Notes: a model not told the origin generated them from the letters alone. A DNA stretch of 64,000 nucleotides from UBA5794 sp963714375 (GCA_963714375.1 CAVQOG010000006.1:62001-126000), one strand, 5' to 3'. Shown: positions 8,602-17,305, numbered from the stretch's first letter. A program made the numbers and translations.

Positions 8602-9693
8602 ATGCACGGCCACCTCGTTATCGCAGACATCTCGGGTTACACACAGTTCCTCACCGATAGTGAGCTCGTGCATGGCAACGGTGTCATCGGGGATCTTCTC
8701 ACCTCGATCGTGAACGCCATGCAGCTCCCTCTTGCGGTCTCCAGTATCGAGGGTGATGCGGTCTTCATGTACGGAGAGATGTCGTCGGGCATGGCCGGTC
8801 AGACAGTCATCGAGTCGGTCGAGCTGCTCTATTGCGCATTCAAGTCTGCTCTCGAAAACATGGTGCAGAACACAACGTGTGAGTGCAACGCGTGTATCAA
8901 CATCTCTGGACTTGGACTCAAGATCGTCATGCACTGCGGCGAATACTCAAAGCAGACGATCGGCCACATCACGACGCTCTCGGGACCTGATGTGATTGCG
9001 GTGCATCGACTCTTGAAAAACACCATCGTCGAGGAGACGGGCATCCGCGACTATCTCCTCGTCACCGACCAATGCGTAAAGGACCTCGGCGTGGAGCGGA
9101 TGGTTGCGTCATGGACACCTCACTTCGAGGAATACGAACACATCGGTCCCGTCTCCGGATACATATCGAATCTCGAGGATGTATGGGAGTTCCAGCGACT
9201 TCAAACCGAGGTAAAAGTCGGGGCCGACGAAGCGTGGTCGATCCTGAAGGGCCAGACCGTTGCCCCGCCTGCAGTTTTGTGGGACCACATATTCGACCCG
9301 GGGAAGCGAGTCGAATGGCTCATCGTGGCTGAAGGCATGAGTGTCGAGCACCATCAACGCGGTCGTATTGGACCTGGCACAGAGTTCCACTGTGCGCACG
9401 GTGACACCGTCACACAATTCACCGTGCTGGACATGCGGCCATACAACTACGCAACTGTCATGGTGGAGTTTGTCGAAGGATCACTCGTCAAATACACGTG
9501 GTATCTGGTCCCGAGTGGAACAGGGACGCGGTTCATGCTGCACGCTGCGGCGCCGATGGATCAGATGGGGGAACCGATCCCGCCGTTGGCAGGCGACGAG
9601 TACCGCCAAGCATGGAATGACATGATGAACGCAAACATGGAGGTCCTGATCAAACTCGCCGACGAGGCATCGGCAGCGCACAGTAGCGTCTAG
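8602..9693 (+). CDS. DUF2652 (nucleotidyl-cyclase-like) protein with SRPBCC/START-type C-terminus
   Basis: A 363-residue protein. The N-terminal about 190 residues match DUF2652, a branch of the class III adenylate/guanylate cyclase fold: it starts with LVIADISGYTQFL, the position of the metal-binding ADISGFT motif of true cyclases, and has SSIEGDAVFMYG. Whether it still makes a cyclic nucleotide is unknown. A CECNACINI segment gives three closely spaced cysteines. The C-terminal part (about 205-355) has the SRPBCC/polyketide-cyclase pattern (VLWDHIFDPGKRVEWL, GRIGPGTEFHCAHG), a ligand-binding fold. GAGGA precedes the ATG. Its stop overlaps the stop of the convergent HD-GYP gene in a CTAG. 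Confidence 0.85.
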   Translation: MHGHLVIADISGYTQFLTDSELVHGNGVIGDLLTSIVNAMQLPLAVSSIEGDAVFMYGEMSSGMAGQTVIESVELLYCAFKSALENMVQNTTCECNACINISGLGLKIVMHCGEYSKQTIGHITTLSGPDVIAVHRLLKNTIVEETGIRDYLLVTDQCVKDLGVERMVASWTPHFEEYEHIGPVSGYISNLEDVWEFQRLQTEVKVGADEAWSILKGQTVAPPAVLWDHIFDPGKRVEWLIVAEGMSVEHHQRGRIGPGTEFHCAHGDTVTQFTVLDMRPYNYATVMVEFVEGSLVKYTWYLVPSGTGTRFMLHAAAPMDQMGEPIPPLAGDEYRQAWNDMMNANMEVLIKLADEASAAHSSV

Positions 9694-10364
9694 CTCACTG
9701 CCGCCAGTGTTGACGGAACGCGGAAGGGTTGATGAGTCGCCAGGACTCGATCGAGCTGGTACGTCACAATCGACATCAGTGCCTGCACGGGATCCGGATC
9801 AAACTGCGTTCCCATGTTTGATGTCAACTCGGAAATCGCGTGTTCAATCGGCAAAGCTCGCTGGTACGGCCGCAGGCTGGTGATCGCATCGTATGCATCG
9901 GCGACGTGCAAGATCCGCACGGGCATGCTGATCTGAGCAGCGCTCACTCCACCGGGATAGCCACAACCGTCGAGTCGTTCGTGGTGCATGAGCACCATTC
10001 GGGCGATCGTAGGCTCAACGTGTCGGCGGATCAGGTCATAGCCGATCTGTGGGTGCCGCTTCAATTCGGTCCACTCGTCTGCATCGAGTGGCCCTGGCTT
10101 GTTGAGGATCTCGGGATCAATTTGGGTCTTACCGACGTCATGGAATCGTGCTGCGACTCCCACGGCATCGATATCACAATGCGGAAGGTCCATCACGCGG
10201 GCAATCGCGACTGCTATCCGTGCCGTACGGATACCGTGGCTTGCAAGTTCGTGATCTTCGTCGTATGCGAACTGATCGGTGAGTTCGAGCATCCTATTCC
10301 ACTTGTTGTCACCACTTAGCGTGGCAGATCGACTACGAATAGCAATGGGTCGTGCGACCCCCAT
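9690..10364 (-). CDS. HD-GYP domain phosphohydrolase
   Basis: A protein of up to 224 residues with the HD-GYP pattern: ARFHDVGK (HD pair), then HHERLDGCGYPGG (the GYP signature) and HVADAYDAITSLRPYQRA. HD-GYP proteins hydrolyse cyclic di-GMP or related nucleotides; no sensory domain is attached here. The start is uncertain: ATG at 10364 (first possible) or ATG at 10292, where conserved sequence (MLELTDQFAYDEDHE) begins. Convergent with the DUF2652 cyclase-fold gene, with both stops in the same CTAG, an arrangement that may be coincidental although both families concern cyclic nucleotides. Confidence 0.85.
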   Translation of the reverse strand: MGVARPIAIRSRSATLSGDNKWNRMLELTDQFAYDEDHELASHGIRTARIAVAIARVMDLPHCDIDAVGVAARFHDVGKTQIDPEILNKPGPLDADEWTELKRHPQIGYDLIRRHVEPTIARMVLMHHERLDGCGYPGGVSAAQISMPVRILHVADAYDAITSLRPYQRALPIEHAISELTSNMGTQFDPDPVQALMSIVTYQLDRVLATHQPFRVPSTLAAVS

Positions 10365-10397
10365 CCTCTGTGTATCGGTTCAGGGTGTCCCGACCTG

Positions 10398-10403
10398 TAG
10401 GTT
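10398..10403 (+). promoter_or_regulatory. -10 element in front of leader ORF
   Basis: TAGGTT ends 6 bases before the ATG at 10410, the start of a short ORF that overlaps the ABM-domain gene. Confidence 0.45.
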
Positions 10404-10409
10404 GTAGGA

Positions 10410-10466
10410 ATGCTGAAGTACTCCCCCGACCATGCGCTGATCGTGACCGTTGCAGGCACGCCATGA
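10410..10466 (+). CDS. Predicted 18-residue leader ORF coupled to the ABM-domain gene
   Basis: The ORF MLKYSPDHALIVTVAGTP has an ATG placed 6 bases after a TAGGTT -10 element, exactly as at many full-length genes in this window. Its TGA (10464-10466) overlaps the ATG of the next gene at 10463 in an ATGA. The next gene has no good Shine-Dalgarno of its own, so translation of this short ORF would feed ribosomes to it. The peptide has no obvious regulatory codon run. This is inference from position and overlap; the ORF could be a chance reading frame. Confidence 0.4.
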   Translation: MLKYSPDHALIVTVAGTP

Positions 10467-11299
10467 GCGATCGAAGTTCCCCAACCGTGATCGTGTCGAG
10501 AACCGTGCCGTCGGACCGTGAAGCAGACTTCAGTATGTGGGTGACGCGGCTCATCTCGGCGGCGTACGACACACCGGGCTATGTGAGCGCCGGTATCGAA
10601 CGCCCGAACCCGACCCACCCTGATGAATGGCTGGTCGTTTATCGATTCGAGAGCGGTCCCTCCTTGGACGCCTGGCTTGCGTCTCCCTCTCGGGCGGAAC
10701 TTCTCGCTGAGGGAGCATCGTTGTTCGAGGGTGAAGCCACCGAGCAGGTCGTCGCCGGCGTTTCGGGTCAGGATGAAGTCCGGGTTGTTTCGAGCTATCG
10801 CCTGAGGCCCGGTGTTGACACCGAACACATCGTCTTTCATCAGCGCGTCCTTGACACGCTCAAGGGCTTCGAGGGTTTCATTCGACGTGAAGTCCTCGAT
10901 GCGGTACCTGGCGTGCAACCAGACACCGTTGTGACCCTCACGTTTGACACCAGGCGAAATCTGATGTCCTGGATCGAGTCGGATGAACGGATGGAGGCTG
11001 TCGCCGATCTCGAAGCCCTCACCGAGGGAGATTTGACAACGTCGATTGTGGGAGGCTTTGCTGGATGGTTCCCCATCTCCGATACGACTGGAGCGATACC
11101 GAAGTGGAAACAAGCTGTGGTCGTGTTTCTCGCTCTGTACCCAACGGTGATCTTCACTTCGTATCTCGCCAGGTGGTTTTGGCCGGACCTCAACCTCCTT
11201 GTCGCGATCTTCGTCGGCAACGTGATCAGTATCGGGATACTCACTTGGATACTGATGCCGGTTGTCACGTCGAAGCTTGCCGGCTGGCTGAACCGATGA
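10463..11299 (+). CDS. Tandem antibiotic-biosynthesis-monooxygenase (ABM)-domain membrane protein
   Basis: A 278-residue protein with two ABM-like ferredoxin-fold domains in tandem: residues about 8-95 (TVIVSRTVPSDREADFSMWV, then GYVSAGIERP) and about 100-195 (FHQRVLDTLKGFEGFIRREV, VVTLTFDTRRNLMSWIESDER). Two C-terminal transmembrane helices follow (about 218-238 and 245-266, AVVVFLALYPTVIFTSYL and NLLVAIFVGNVISIGILTW). This plan is known for uncharacterised membrane ABM proteins. The ATG at 10463 was chosen because homology starts there; it overlaps the stop of a predicted leader ORF. Function unknown; soluble ABM proteins are cofactor-free oxygenases or haem-degrading enzymes. Confidence 0.8.
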   Translation: MSDRSSPTVIVSRTVPSDREADFSMWVTRLISAAYDTPGYVSAGIERPNPTHPDEWLVVYRFESGPSLDAWLASPSRAELLAEGASLFEGEATEQVVAGVSGQDEVRVVSSYRLRPGVDTEHIVFHQRVLDTLKGFEGFIRREVLDAVPGVQPDTVVTLTFDTRRNLMSWIESDERMEAVADLEALTEGDLTTSIVGGFAGWFPISDTTGAIPKWKQAVVVFLALYPTVIFTSYLARWFWPDLNLLVAIFVGNVISIGILTWILMPVVTSKLAGWLNR

Positions 11300-11335
11300 T
11301 GAACGTCGTGTGGCACATCGCAGAGGACCAGAACC

Positions 11336-12577
11336 ATGAGTAGGCATCCGCACCGTCAATGGCCGAGCCTCGTTGAACTGTCAGCCTTGCTTCGCCCACA
11401 GCCAAGAATCGGCACCCGGATAGAGCGCAGCCTGGCCAGGGCAGGAAACATCGAAGACCTCAGACTCCGAGGACGCAGGACAACTCCACGAGCAGCATTT
11501 GACTACGTCGATGGGGCTGCCGAAGACGAACGAAGTCTTTCCCGGTCGCGTGAGTTGTATCAGGACATCGAGTTCGTTCCCAATGTCTTGCGTGACGTGT
11601 CCGATTGTGACCCGTCGACCACAATCCTCGGAACAAGGTCGGCTTTTCCGTTCGGGTTCGCCCCGACGGGGTTCACCCGAATGATGCATCACGAAGGTGA
11701 ACGGGCCGTGGCAACCGTCGCTTCCGAGTTCGGCATCCCCTATGCCTTGTCGACACTCGGGACCACGACGCCAGAGGATTTCGGCGCCCTTGTGCCTACT
11801 GGCGATCATTGGTTCCAGCTCTATGTGTGGAAGGACCGAAGGAAGTCAGAGGCATTGATTGATCGAGTCGCCGCCAGTGGGTTCCGAACGCTGATCCTCA
11901 CCGTTGATCTTCCCGTTGCAGGGGCTCGCCTACGTGATGTTCGCAACGGGATGACAATCCCTCCAAACCTCACGCTGCGATCAATCATCGATGCTGCCTT
12001 ACATCCTTCGTGGTGGTTCAATTTCCTCACGACGGAGCCCCTGAGCTTCGCAACGCTTGAGAGTATGAGCAGTCCAGATACGACGCTTGTTGAGATGACA
12101 TCGCAGCTCTTCGACGCATCCCTTGATTTCAACGACTTGGCCTGGCTGCGGAGCAAATGGAACGGACCGATCATTGTCAAAGGGGTCCAGAACGTCGCGG
12201 ATGCTCGTAGATGCGTCGATGCGGGAGCCTCAGGCATCGTCCTGTCGAATCATGGTGGACGCCAGCTCGATCGTTCACCAACACCGCTTCGCTTGGTGCA
12301 GCCAACCGCTTCGGAACTCGCAGGTGACGCAGAGGTCTTCGTCGATGGTGGAATCATGAACGGCGGCGACATCGTTGCGGCGGTTGCGCTCGGAGCGACT
12401 GCAGCGTTCGTCGGCAGGGCATACCTGTATGGATTGATGGCAGGAGGCGAAGCCGGCGTCAGACGGGCGGCACAGATCCTGACAGACGACATTGTCCGAA
12501 CGATGAAGCTCCTTGGGGTGAAGAACCTTTCGGAGCTCACACCAGATCACGTGAAACTGCCGGCGGACCATAGATGA
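11336..12577 (+). CDS. FMN-dependent alpha-hydroxy-acid oxidase/dehydrogenase (LldD/glycolate-oxidase family)
   Basis: A 413-residue TIM-barrel flavoprotein that oxidises L-2-hydroxy acids such as lactate to 2-oxo acids. Visible family motifs are FDYVDGAAEDE near the N-terminus, FGFAPTGFTRMMHHEGE, WFQLYVW, the LTVDLPV strand, IIVKGVQ (FMN-contacting Lys) and the active-site SNHGGRQLD with catalytic His and substrate-binding Arg, followed by EVFVDGGI and VGRAYLYGL. All catalytic residues seem present. AGAGGA lies 8 bases before the ATG. The next gene, a zinc alcohol dehydrogenase, overlaps its stop (ATGA), so the pair may act on successive alcohol/hydroxyacid substrates (inference). Confidence 0.92.
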   Translation: MSRHPHRQWPSLVELSALLRPQPRIGTRIERSLARAGNIEDLRLRGRRTTPRAAFDYVDGAAEDERSLSRSRELYQDIEFVPNVLRDVSDCDPSTTILGTRSAFPFGFAPTGFTRMMHHEGERAVATVASEFGIPYALSTLGTTTPEDFGALVPTGDHWFQLYVWKDRRKSEALIDRVAASGFRTLILTVDLPVAGARLRDVRNGMTIPPNLTLRSIIDAALHPSWWFNFLTTEPLSFATLESMSSPDTTLVEMTSQLFDASLDFNDLAWLRSKWNGPIIVKGVQNVADARRCVDAGASGIVLSNHGGRQLDRSPTPLRLVQPTASELAGDAEVFVDGGIMNGGDIVAAVALGATAAFVGRAYLYGLMAGGEAGVRRAAQILTDDIVRTMKLLGVKNLSELTPDHVKLPADHR

Positions 12578-13620
12578 GGGCTGCCTATTTCGAAACGTTC
12601 GGTGATCCCATCCAGATCGTAGACCTACCCGATCCCGAACCGCCCAAGGACGGTGTTGTGATCACGGTCAAGGCAAACGGAATCTGCCGGAGTGACTGGC
12701 ACGGTTGGATCGGTCACGATCCGTCAATCCAACTCCCCCACGTGCCAGGGCACGAGATGTCCGGGATCGTGTCAGCGGTTGGATCTGAGGTTTCCGAGTT
12801 CGTCGTCGGTGAACGGGTCACGGCACCTTTCGTGCTGGGATGTGGGAAATGCCCGCAATGCATTGCAGGGAATGAACACGTGTGTGACGACCAGTACCAA
12901 GCCGGATTCACGGGCTGGGGTGCATTGGCAGAGTATGTGGCACTCCCCCACGCCGACAACAACCTCGTTCGCCTGCCAGACGGGATGGGATTTGAGGCGG
13001 CGGCCGGGCTCGGATGCCGGTTTGCGACCGCCTTCCGCGCTGTCGTGGATCAAGGAGCAGTCGGTGAAACGACCACACTTGCCGTATGGGGATGTGGCGG
13101 ACTCGGACTTTCCGCAGTGATGATCGGTGCAAGCCTTGGGGCGACTGTCATTGCCATCGATATCAACGCCGACGCTCTCAATCTGGCTTCGACTTTGGGC
13201 GCGACCCATTTCGTGAACGCAGCGACATCGAAAGAGCCGTACAAAGCAGTGCGGGACATTTCAGGGGGCGGATGTGATGTCAGCATCGATGCGCTCGGTT
13301 CGACCCAGACGGCGCTGGACTCCATCCGATCGCTTCGCACCCGTGGTCGGCACGTCCAGGTTGGTTTGATGATCGGCGACGACGTTGCTCCCCCGATTCC
13401 GATGTGGCGGCTTCACGCGCTTGAGATCGAGCTGTATGGATCCCACGGCATGCAGGCACACCGATATCCCGACATGCTTGCGATGGTGGCAGACGGACGT
13501 CTGAAACCGGAGAGGCTCGTTACGTCGCATCTATCGCTATCGGAGGGAGCCCAGCTTCTCATGGCGATGAACGACTTCCCAGGACCCGGAGTGGCGGTCG
13601 TCAACAACTTCTCGAACTGA
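12574..13620 (+). CDS. Zinc-dependent medium-chain alcohol dehydrogenase
   Basis: A 348-residue MDR-family dehydrogenase. Catalytic-zinc ligands are in GICRSDWHGWIG (Cys38 region) and PGHEMSG; the structural-zinc lobe GCGKCPQCIAGNEHVC has the four cysteines. The Rossmann motif is VWGCGGLGLSAV. It oxidises an alcohol or reduces an aldehyde with NAD(P); substrate unknown. Its ATG overlaps the stop of the FMN hydroxyacid oxidase by 4 bases, indicating one operon. It converges on the lipoprotein gene with only 5 bases between stops. Confidence 0.92.
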   Translation: MRAAYFETFGDPIQIVDLPDPEPPKDGVVITVKANGICRSDWHGWIGHDPSIQLPHVPGHEMSGIVSAVGSEVSEFVVGERVTAPFVLGCGKCPQCIAGNEHVCDDQYQAGFTGWGALAEYVALPHADNNLVRLPDGMGFEAAAGLGCRFATAFRAVVDQGAVGETTTLAVWGCGGLGLSAVMIGASLGATVIAIDINADALNLASTLGATHFVNAATSKEPYKAVRDISGGGCDVSIDALGSTQTALDSIRSLRTRGRHVQVGLMIGDDVAPPIPMWRLHALEIELYGSHGMQAHRYPDMLAMVADGRLKPERLVTSHLSLSEGAQLLMAMNDFPGPGVAVVNNFSN

Positions 13621-13625
13621 CGGGC

Positions 13626-14228
13626 TCAGGTCACCCGGTCGTGGAGGCGCCGGAGGATGTCGATGACCTGGTCTTCGGTCGGTTCCACCTGGTCCGTCTC
13701 GCCGAAGACAATGGGCGAATAGTCCACGAACCCCGCGATGTCTCCGTCGAGGAAGGCGGTCGCGAACCCGGTTTCGCCTGTGATGTATGCCTCGTCCCCA
13801 ATGCCTTCGATCTGTCTGACTTCAGCATCGCCATAGATGCTCGGATCGTAGAAGTTCTCGCCGGGGACGGGATCGCCCGAATACACCTGAATCGTGAGCA
13901 CCTGTGACGCTAGGTCGTCGTCCGCGTCGTCAATTGTCGTCCAGGAACACACCTTCTGGCCGATCGAGTCCATGGAATCCTCGGTGTCGAGAACCGATGG
14001 CTCACTGAAGAGTTCCGCGATATCTTCATCGGAAAAGAGATCGTGGCAAGGCACGGGGCCACCTGCGGAATCTACTGGTGCGTTCGTCGGCTCCGCAGCG
14101 CTGGTCGTACCCGTTGGATCGGTGGACGCAGTGCCATCGCCACCGCAACCCGAAATCACAAGCAACGCGAAGACGGCGGCAAGGGTGAGCGTGTTTCGAA
14201 ATGATCGCGGTTTGTTGCGGTTTGTCAT
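13626..14228 (-). CDS. Secreted lipoprotein, DUF3558-like
   Basis: A 200-residue lipoprotein: positively charged N-terminus, hydrophobic core LAAVFALLVI and lipobox ISGC with the acylated Cys near residue 28. A Thr/Ala/Pro linker follows, then a domain opening with PCHDLFSDEDIAELF and containing VCSWTTIDDA, the two-cysteine pattern of actinobacterial DUF3558-type lipoproteins of unknown role. The ATG at 14228 is preferred over that at 14234 because a TAGAAT -10 element ends 6 bases upstream of it and no Shine-Dalgarno exists. Divergent from the VOC gene, which also appears leaderless. Confidence 0.82.
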   Translation of the reverse strand: MTNRNKPRSFRNTLTLAAVFALLVISGCGGDGTASTDPTGTTSAAEPTNAPVDSAGGPVPCHDLFSDEDIAELFSEPSVLDTEDSMDSIGQKVCSWTTIDDADDDLASQVLTIQVYSGDPVPGENFYDPSIYGDAEVRQIEGIGDEAYITGETGFATAFLDGDIAGFVDYSPIVFGETDQVEPTEDQVIDILRRLHDRVT

Positions 14229-14234
14229 CGCCAT

Positions 14235-14240
14235 ATTCTA
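14235..14240 (-). promoter_or_regulatory. -10 element, leaderless promoter of lipoprotein gene
   Basis: TAGAAT ends 6 bases before the ATG at 14228. It decides between the two in-frame ATGs. Confidence 0.5.
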
Positions 14241-14329
14241 GCAGTTCACATGCCGCGCGACCAGGGAGGAACAGAGCGATCCGGCCACCTTGCCCGACGT
14301 GTCTGCAAGTTGGTCGCTCGCGTGTCGAT

Positions 14330-14335
14330 TAGGCT
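14330..14335 (+). promoter_or_regulatory. -10 element, leaderless promoter of VOC gene
   Basis: TAGGCT ends 6 bases before the ATG at 14342; no Shine-Dalgarno is present. Confidence 0.5.
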
Positions 14336-14341
14336 GCGGCG

Positions 14342-14767
14342 ATGGACATCATCTTCGTCGCCGGATTTGCCCCGATCGCGACCGATCCAAGCATCTCGAC
14401 CGGTTTCTACCGTGACGCACTCGGCCTACCGCTGGAACCGGTCTCTGGTGACTACGTCGCGGTCGACGGATTCGAGGGGACCAAGCATCTCGGGGTGTGG
14501 CCTCTGGCCGATGCCGCCAACTCCTGCTTTGGAACCACCTCGTGGCCGGATGACATCGATGTACCTCAGGCCACCATCGAGTTCGAAGTCGTCGATCCTG
14601 GATCGGTCGATGCCGCATGCGATGAGCTCATCGCCAAGGGGCACGAGCTGATACATCGAACGCGAACCGAGCCGTGGGGCCAAGTCATCGCCCGCCTCCT
14701 CGGGCCCGAGGGTCTGCTGGTCGGTGTCTGCTACACACCTTGGCTGCATGCACCCGAACCCGAGTAG
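14342..14767 (+). CDS. VOC-superfamily (glyoxalase/dioxygenase-like) protein
   Basis: A 141-residue protein with the two beta-alpha-beta-beta-beta modules of the vicinal oxygen chelate fold: STGFYRDALGLPLE in the first and a second half with ATIEFEVVDPGSVDAACDELIAKGHE and GQVIARLLGPEGLLVGVCY (quoted in parts). It may be a metal-dependent lyase/dioxygenase or a binding protein; the metal ligands cannot be fixed with certainty. It is followed by the beta-hydroxyacid dehydrogenase gene 43 bases downstream, which has its own ribosome-binding site. Confidence 0.82.
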   Translation: MDIIFVAGFAPIATDPSISTGFYRDALGLPLEPVSGDYVAVDGFEGTKHLGVWPLADAANSCFGTTSWPDDIDVPQATIEFEVVDPGSVDAACDELIAKGHELIHRTRTEPWGQVIARLLGPEGLLVGVCYTPWLHAPEPE

Positions 14768-14810
14768 CACAACGTAAGCGAGCAGTGGCTTCGACGAAAG
14801 AGGAGAGAAC

Positions 14811-15704
14811 ATGGGTGCCATCGGGTTCATAGGTCTTGGCATCATGGGTCATTCAATGGCCCGAAACCTGATCGAAGCTGGTCATGACGTCACAGTCTGG
14901 AATCGGACGGCGTCACGGGCAGACGATCTTGTCGCCGCTGGGGCGCACCTCGCCGCGAGCCCTGCAGGCGTGGCCACGACGAATGACATCGTGATGGTGT
15001 GCGTGTCGGATACGCCAGACGTGGAGGCCGTTGTGTTCGGTGCCGGTGGCGTTGCCGAAGGCCTCCGATCGGGATCCCTCATCATCGACCACTCCACCAT
15101 CTCTCCCGCGGCTACGAAGGTATTGGCTGAGAGAATCAATGAATTGGGAGCGTCCTGGCTCGACGCTCCCATCAGTGGCGGTGCCGAGGGTGCGGTGAAA
15201 GGGACCCTGAGCATCATGATCGGTGGTGACGCTTCTGATATCGAGCGGTCACGGGCATATCTTGAAGCAGTTGGCACAACGATCACCCATGTCGGTCCAC
15301 AGGGAGCGGGTCAGCTCGTCAAGGCAGTGAACCAGATCCTCGTTGTTGTCAATCAGCTCGCCGTGTCGGAAGCTCTTCTTTTGGCTGAGGCCGGAGATCT
15401 TGATCTGGAAGCAACCCTTGAGGCCGTCGAGGGCGGCGCAGCAGGCTCATGGATGCTCTCGAATCGCGGGCCCCAGATGATCAAACGGGACTGGCGGCCG
15501 GGATTCACGATCGATCTTCAGCAGAAGGACCTCAGACTCGTCCTCGAAGCAGCAGACGAACTCGGTGTCCCTGTCCCTGGGACGGCGCTTGTCTTCCAGC
15601 TCTACCGGGCACTCCAGAATCGCGGGCTCGGAGGCGAGGGTAACCATGCCCTCGTGAAGGCCCTTGAGGAGATGTCAGGGATCACGATCGGCAGCGATGA
15701 CTGA
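14811..15704 (+). CDS. NAD(P)-dependent beta-hydroxyacid dehydrogenase (GarR/3-hydroxyisobutyrate dehydrogenase family)
   Basis: A 297-residue enzyme. The N-terminal Rossmann motif is GFIGLGIMGHSMARNL; the substrate-binding signature is DAPISGGAEGAVKGTLSIM; the catalytic-lysine region reads GAGQLVKAVNQIL (Lys near residue 170). These define the family that reduces tartronate semialdehyde or oxidises 3-hydroxyisobutyrate. Exact substrate unknown. The ATG has a strong AGAGGAGAG 5 bases upstream. Its end overlaps the start of the SpoU-type methyltransferase gene by 8 bases. Confidence 0.92.
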   Translation: MGAIGFIGLGIMGHSMARNLIEAGHDVTVWNRTASRADDLVAAGAHLAASPAGVATTNDIVMVCVSDTPDVEAVVFGAGGVAEGLRSGSLIIDHSTISPAATKVLAERINELGASWLDAPISGGAEGAVKGTLSIMIGGDASDIERSRAYLEAVGTTITHVGPQGAGQLVKAVNQILVVVNQLAVSEALLLAEAGDLDLEATLEAVEGGAAGSWMLSNRGPQMIKRDWRPGFTIDLQQKDLRLVLEAADELGVPVPGTALVFQLYRALQNRGLGGEGNHALVKALEEMSGITIGSDD

Positions 15705-16308
15705 GGACGACCGAGCAGTCGGTGTGGGACCACATCCCGAACCGTGGCCGAATGATCCCCGATTTGACGCCGAACTCCTCGCGGGCGGTGATACCCGAAA
15801 CGTCATTGACGAGTACCGGTACTGGTCGCGAGAAGCCATCGTTGCAGACCTTGACACAAGGCGCAACGCGTTCCACGTCGTCGTCGAGAACTGGCAGCAC
15901 GATTTCAACATCGGAACGGTCGTCCGCAACGCGAACGCGTTCCTGGCCCACACGGTTCACATCGTTGGGAAACGGCGTTGGAATCGCCGCGGTGCAATGG
16001 TGACCGACCGCTACCAACACATCGAGCACCACCAGACGGTTGCTGAGTTCCGGGAATATGCCCGCACGGCCGGACTCGCGTTGATAGGGATCGATATCAA
16101 CGAAGTGTCCACACCAATCGAGAGCGCAACGATCCCGCATCGCTGTGCACTGGTCTTCGGACAGGAAGGGCCGGGGATCTCTCCCGAGATGGTCGTTGCC
16201 TGCGACGCTGTGTACGAGATCACCCAATACGGGTCAACCCGTTCGATCAACGTTGGTGTGGCAAGCGGAATCGCGATGCATACATGGGTGCTTCAACACG
16301 GCACATGA
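15697..16308 (+). CDS. SpoU/TrmH-family RNA 2'-O-methyltransferase
   Basis: A 203-residue SPOUT methyltransferase. The three family motifs are present: NIGTVVRNANAF (motif 1, RNA 2'-O-ribose methylation Arg), LVFGQEGPGIS (motif 2) and STRSINVGVASGIAMH (motif 3, SAM knot). It lacks an extra N-terminal RNA-binding domain of the RlmB type, so the target (tRNA or rRNA) is open. The ATG at 15697 gives the natural N-terminus (MTEDDRAVGVG) and overlaps the preceding dehydrogenase by 8 bases, suggesting coupling. Confidence 0.88.
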   Translation: MTEDDRAVGVGPHPEPWPNDPRFDAELLAGGDTRNVIDEYRYWSREAIVADLDTRRNAFHVVVENWQHDFNIGTVVRNANAFLAHTVHIVGKRRWNRRGAMVTDRYQHIEHHQTVAEFREYARTAGLALIGIDINEVSTPIESATIPHRCALVFGQEGPGISPEMVVACDAVYEITQYGSTRSINVGVASGIAMHTWVLQHGT

Positions 16309-16334
16309 CAGCCGAGTGGCAGAACACGTCGGAC

Positions 16335-17252
16335 TCAGATCTCATGGGCCGCAGCGACGATTGGTGCGAGCATCTCAATGTCCTTCGTTGAGTCCGCTGC
16401 CGCGACCAATTCGATTCGAGTGAATCCGAGATCAGCGAATGCTGCGAGTTCAGCAACAATCTCTCCGGTCGTTCCCTTGATCGGTGGAGCCATCTGGAAC
16501 CCGACCGAGTCGGCGCAATCCGTTCGATGCACAACGATGCTGGCCGACCTCCCGAGCGTTAGCGGATCTCTCCCCTGTTCGTCGCAAATGCGATCAACCA
16601 TTGCGACCATGTCAACAAAGTGGGAGGCATGGGAACCGGTCGTAGCGTATGCACTCCAGATATCCGCGTGTTGCACGGCAAGACCGATTGTTCGGGTCTT
16701 GTGCCCACCGAGCATCAGAGGGATGGACGGTCCCTGTGGTCCACGTGGGTCGTTCAGCAGGGACTTGGCCGAGTGGTAGGGACCGTCGTGGTCTGCGGCA
16801 CCGTTGCGCAACAGCGGCACAATGATCTCAAGAGCATCGGCGTAACGGCTGACGGTGCGATCGGGCGGATATCCGAAAGCCTCCCCCTGTCGACCCGCGT
16901 GTCCAGCGCCCAATCCGAAGATGAATCGACCTTCGCTGACGGCGTCAAGTGTTTCGACCGCCTTGACCATGAGACCGGGATTGCGGTGCAACGCCGACAG
17001 AACCCATGAACCGACTTCGATCGTCGTGGTTGAAGCGGCAATCGCGGACGCCGTCGCTACGCAGTCCCACCAACCGAGAGGCGGCGTGTCGTCCTCGAAT
17101 TCCCAGAGGAGCTCGTCCGCGATCCACAACGTATCGAACCCCGCCTGTTCGGCAGCCAGGGACGCCTCACGCATCTGCGCCCACGATGGGGCCATGCCCG
17201 TGCTCGGATACCGACATGTGCCAAGTGCTGCACCGATCTTCATTTTGTCCAT
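16335..17252 (-). CDS. LLM-class F420-dependent oxidoreductase
   Basis: A 305-residue luciferase-like TIM-barrel oxidoreductase with EQAGFDTLWIADE, the IEVGSWVLSALHRNPGLMV strand, LDAVSEGRFIFGLGAGH and the IPLMLGGH segment typical of F420-dependent members. The substrate is unknown. GGGAG lies 4 bases before the ATG at 17252. It is one of two such enzymes in the window (the other is at the left edge) and sits 53 bases downstream of an SDR gene on the same strand. Confidence 0.9.
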   Translation of the reverse strand: MDKMKIGAALGTCRYPSTGMAPSWAQMREASLAAEQAGFDTLWIADELLWEFEDDTPPLGWWDCVATASAIAASTTTIEVGSWVLSALHRNPGLMVKAVETLDAVSEGRFIFGLGAGHAGRQGEAFGYPPDRTVSRYADALEIIVPLLRNGAADHDGPYHSAKSLLNDPRGPQGPSIPLMLGGHKTRTIGLAVQHADIWSAYATTGSHASHFVDMVAMVDRICDEQGRDPLTLGRSASIVVHRTDCADSVGFQMAPPIKGTTGEIVAELAAFADLGFTRIELVAAADSTKDIEMLAPIVAAAHEI

Positions 17253-17305
17253 GTTGCTCCCTTTGTGAGCGAGGCATCTTAGGAATCGAAATGAAAGCGT
17301 GTCGG

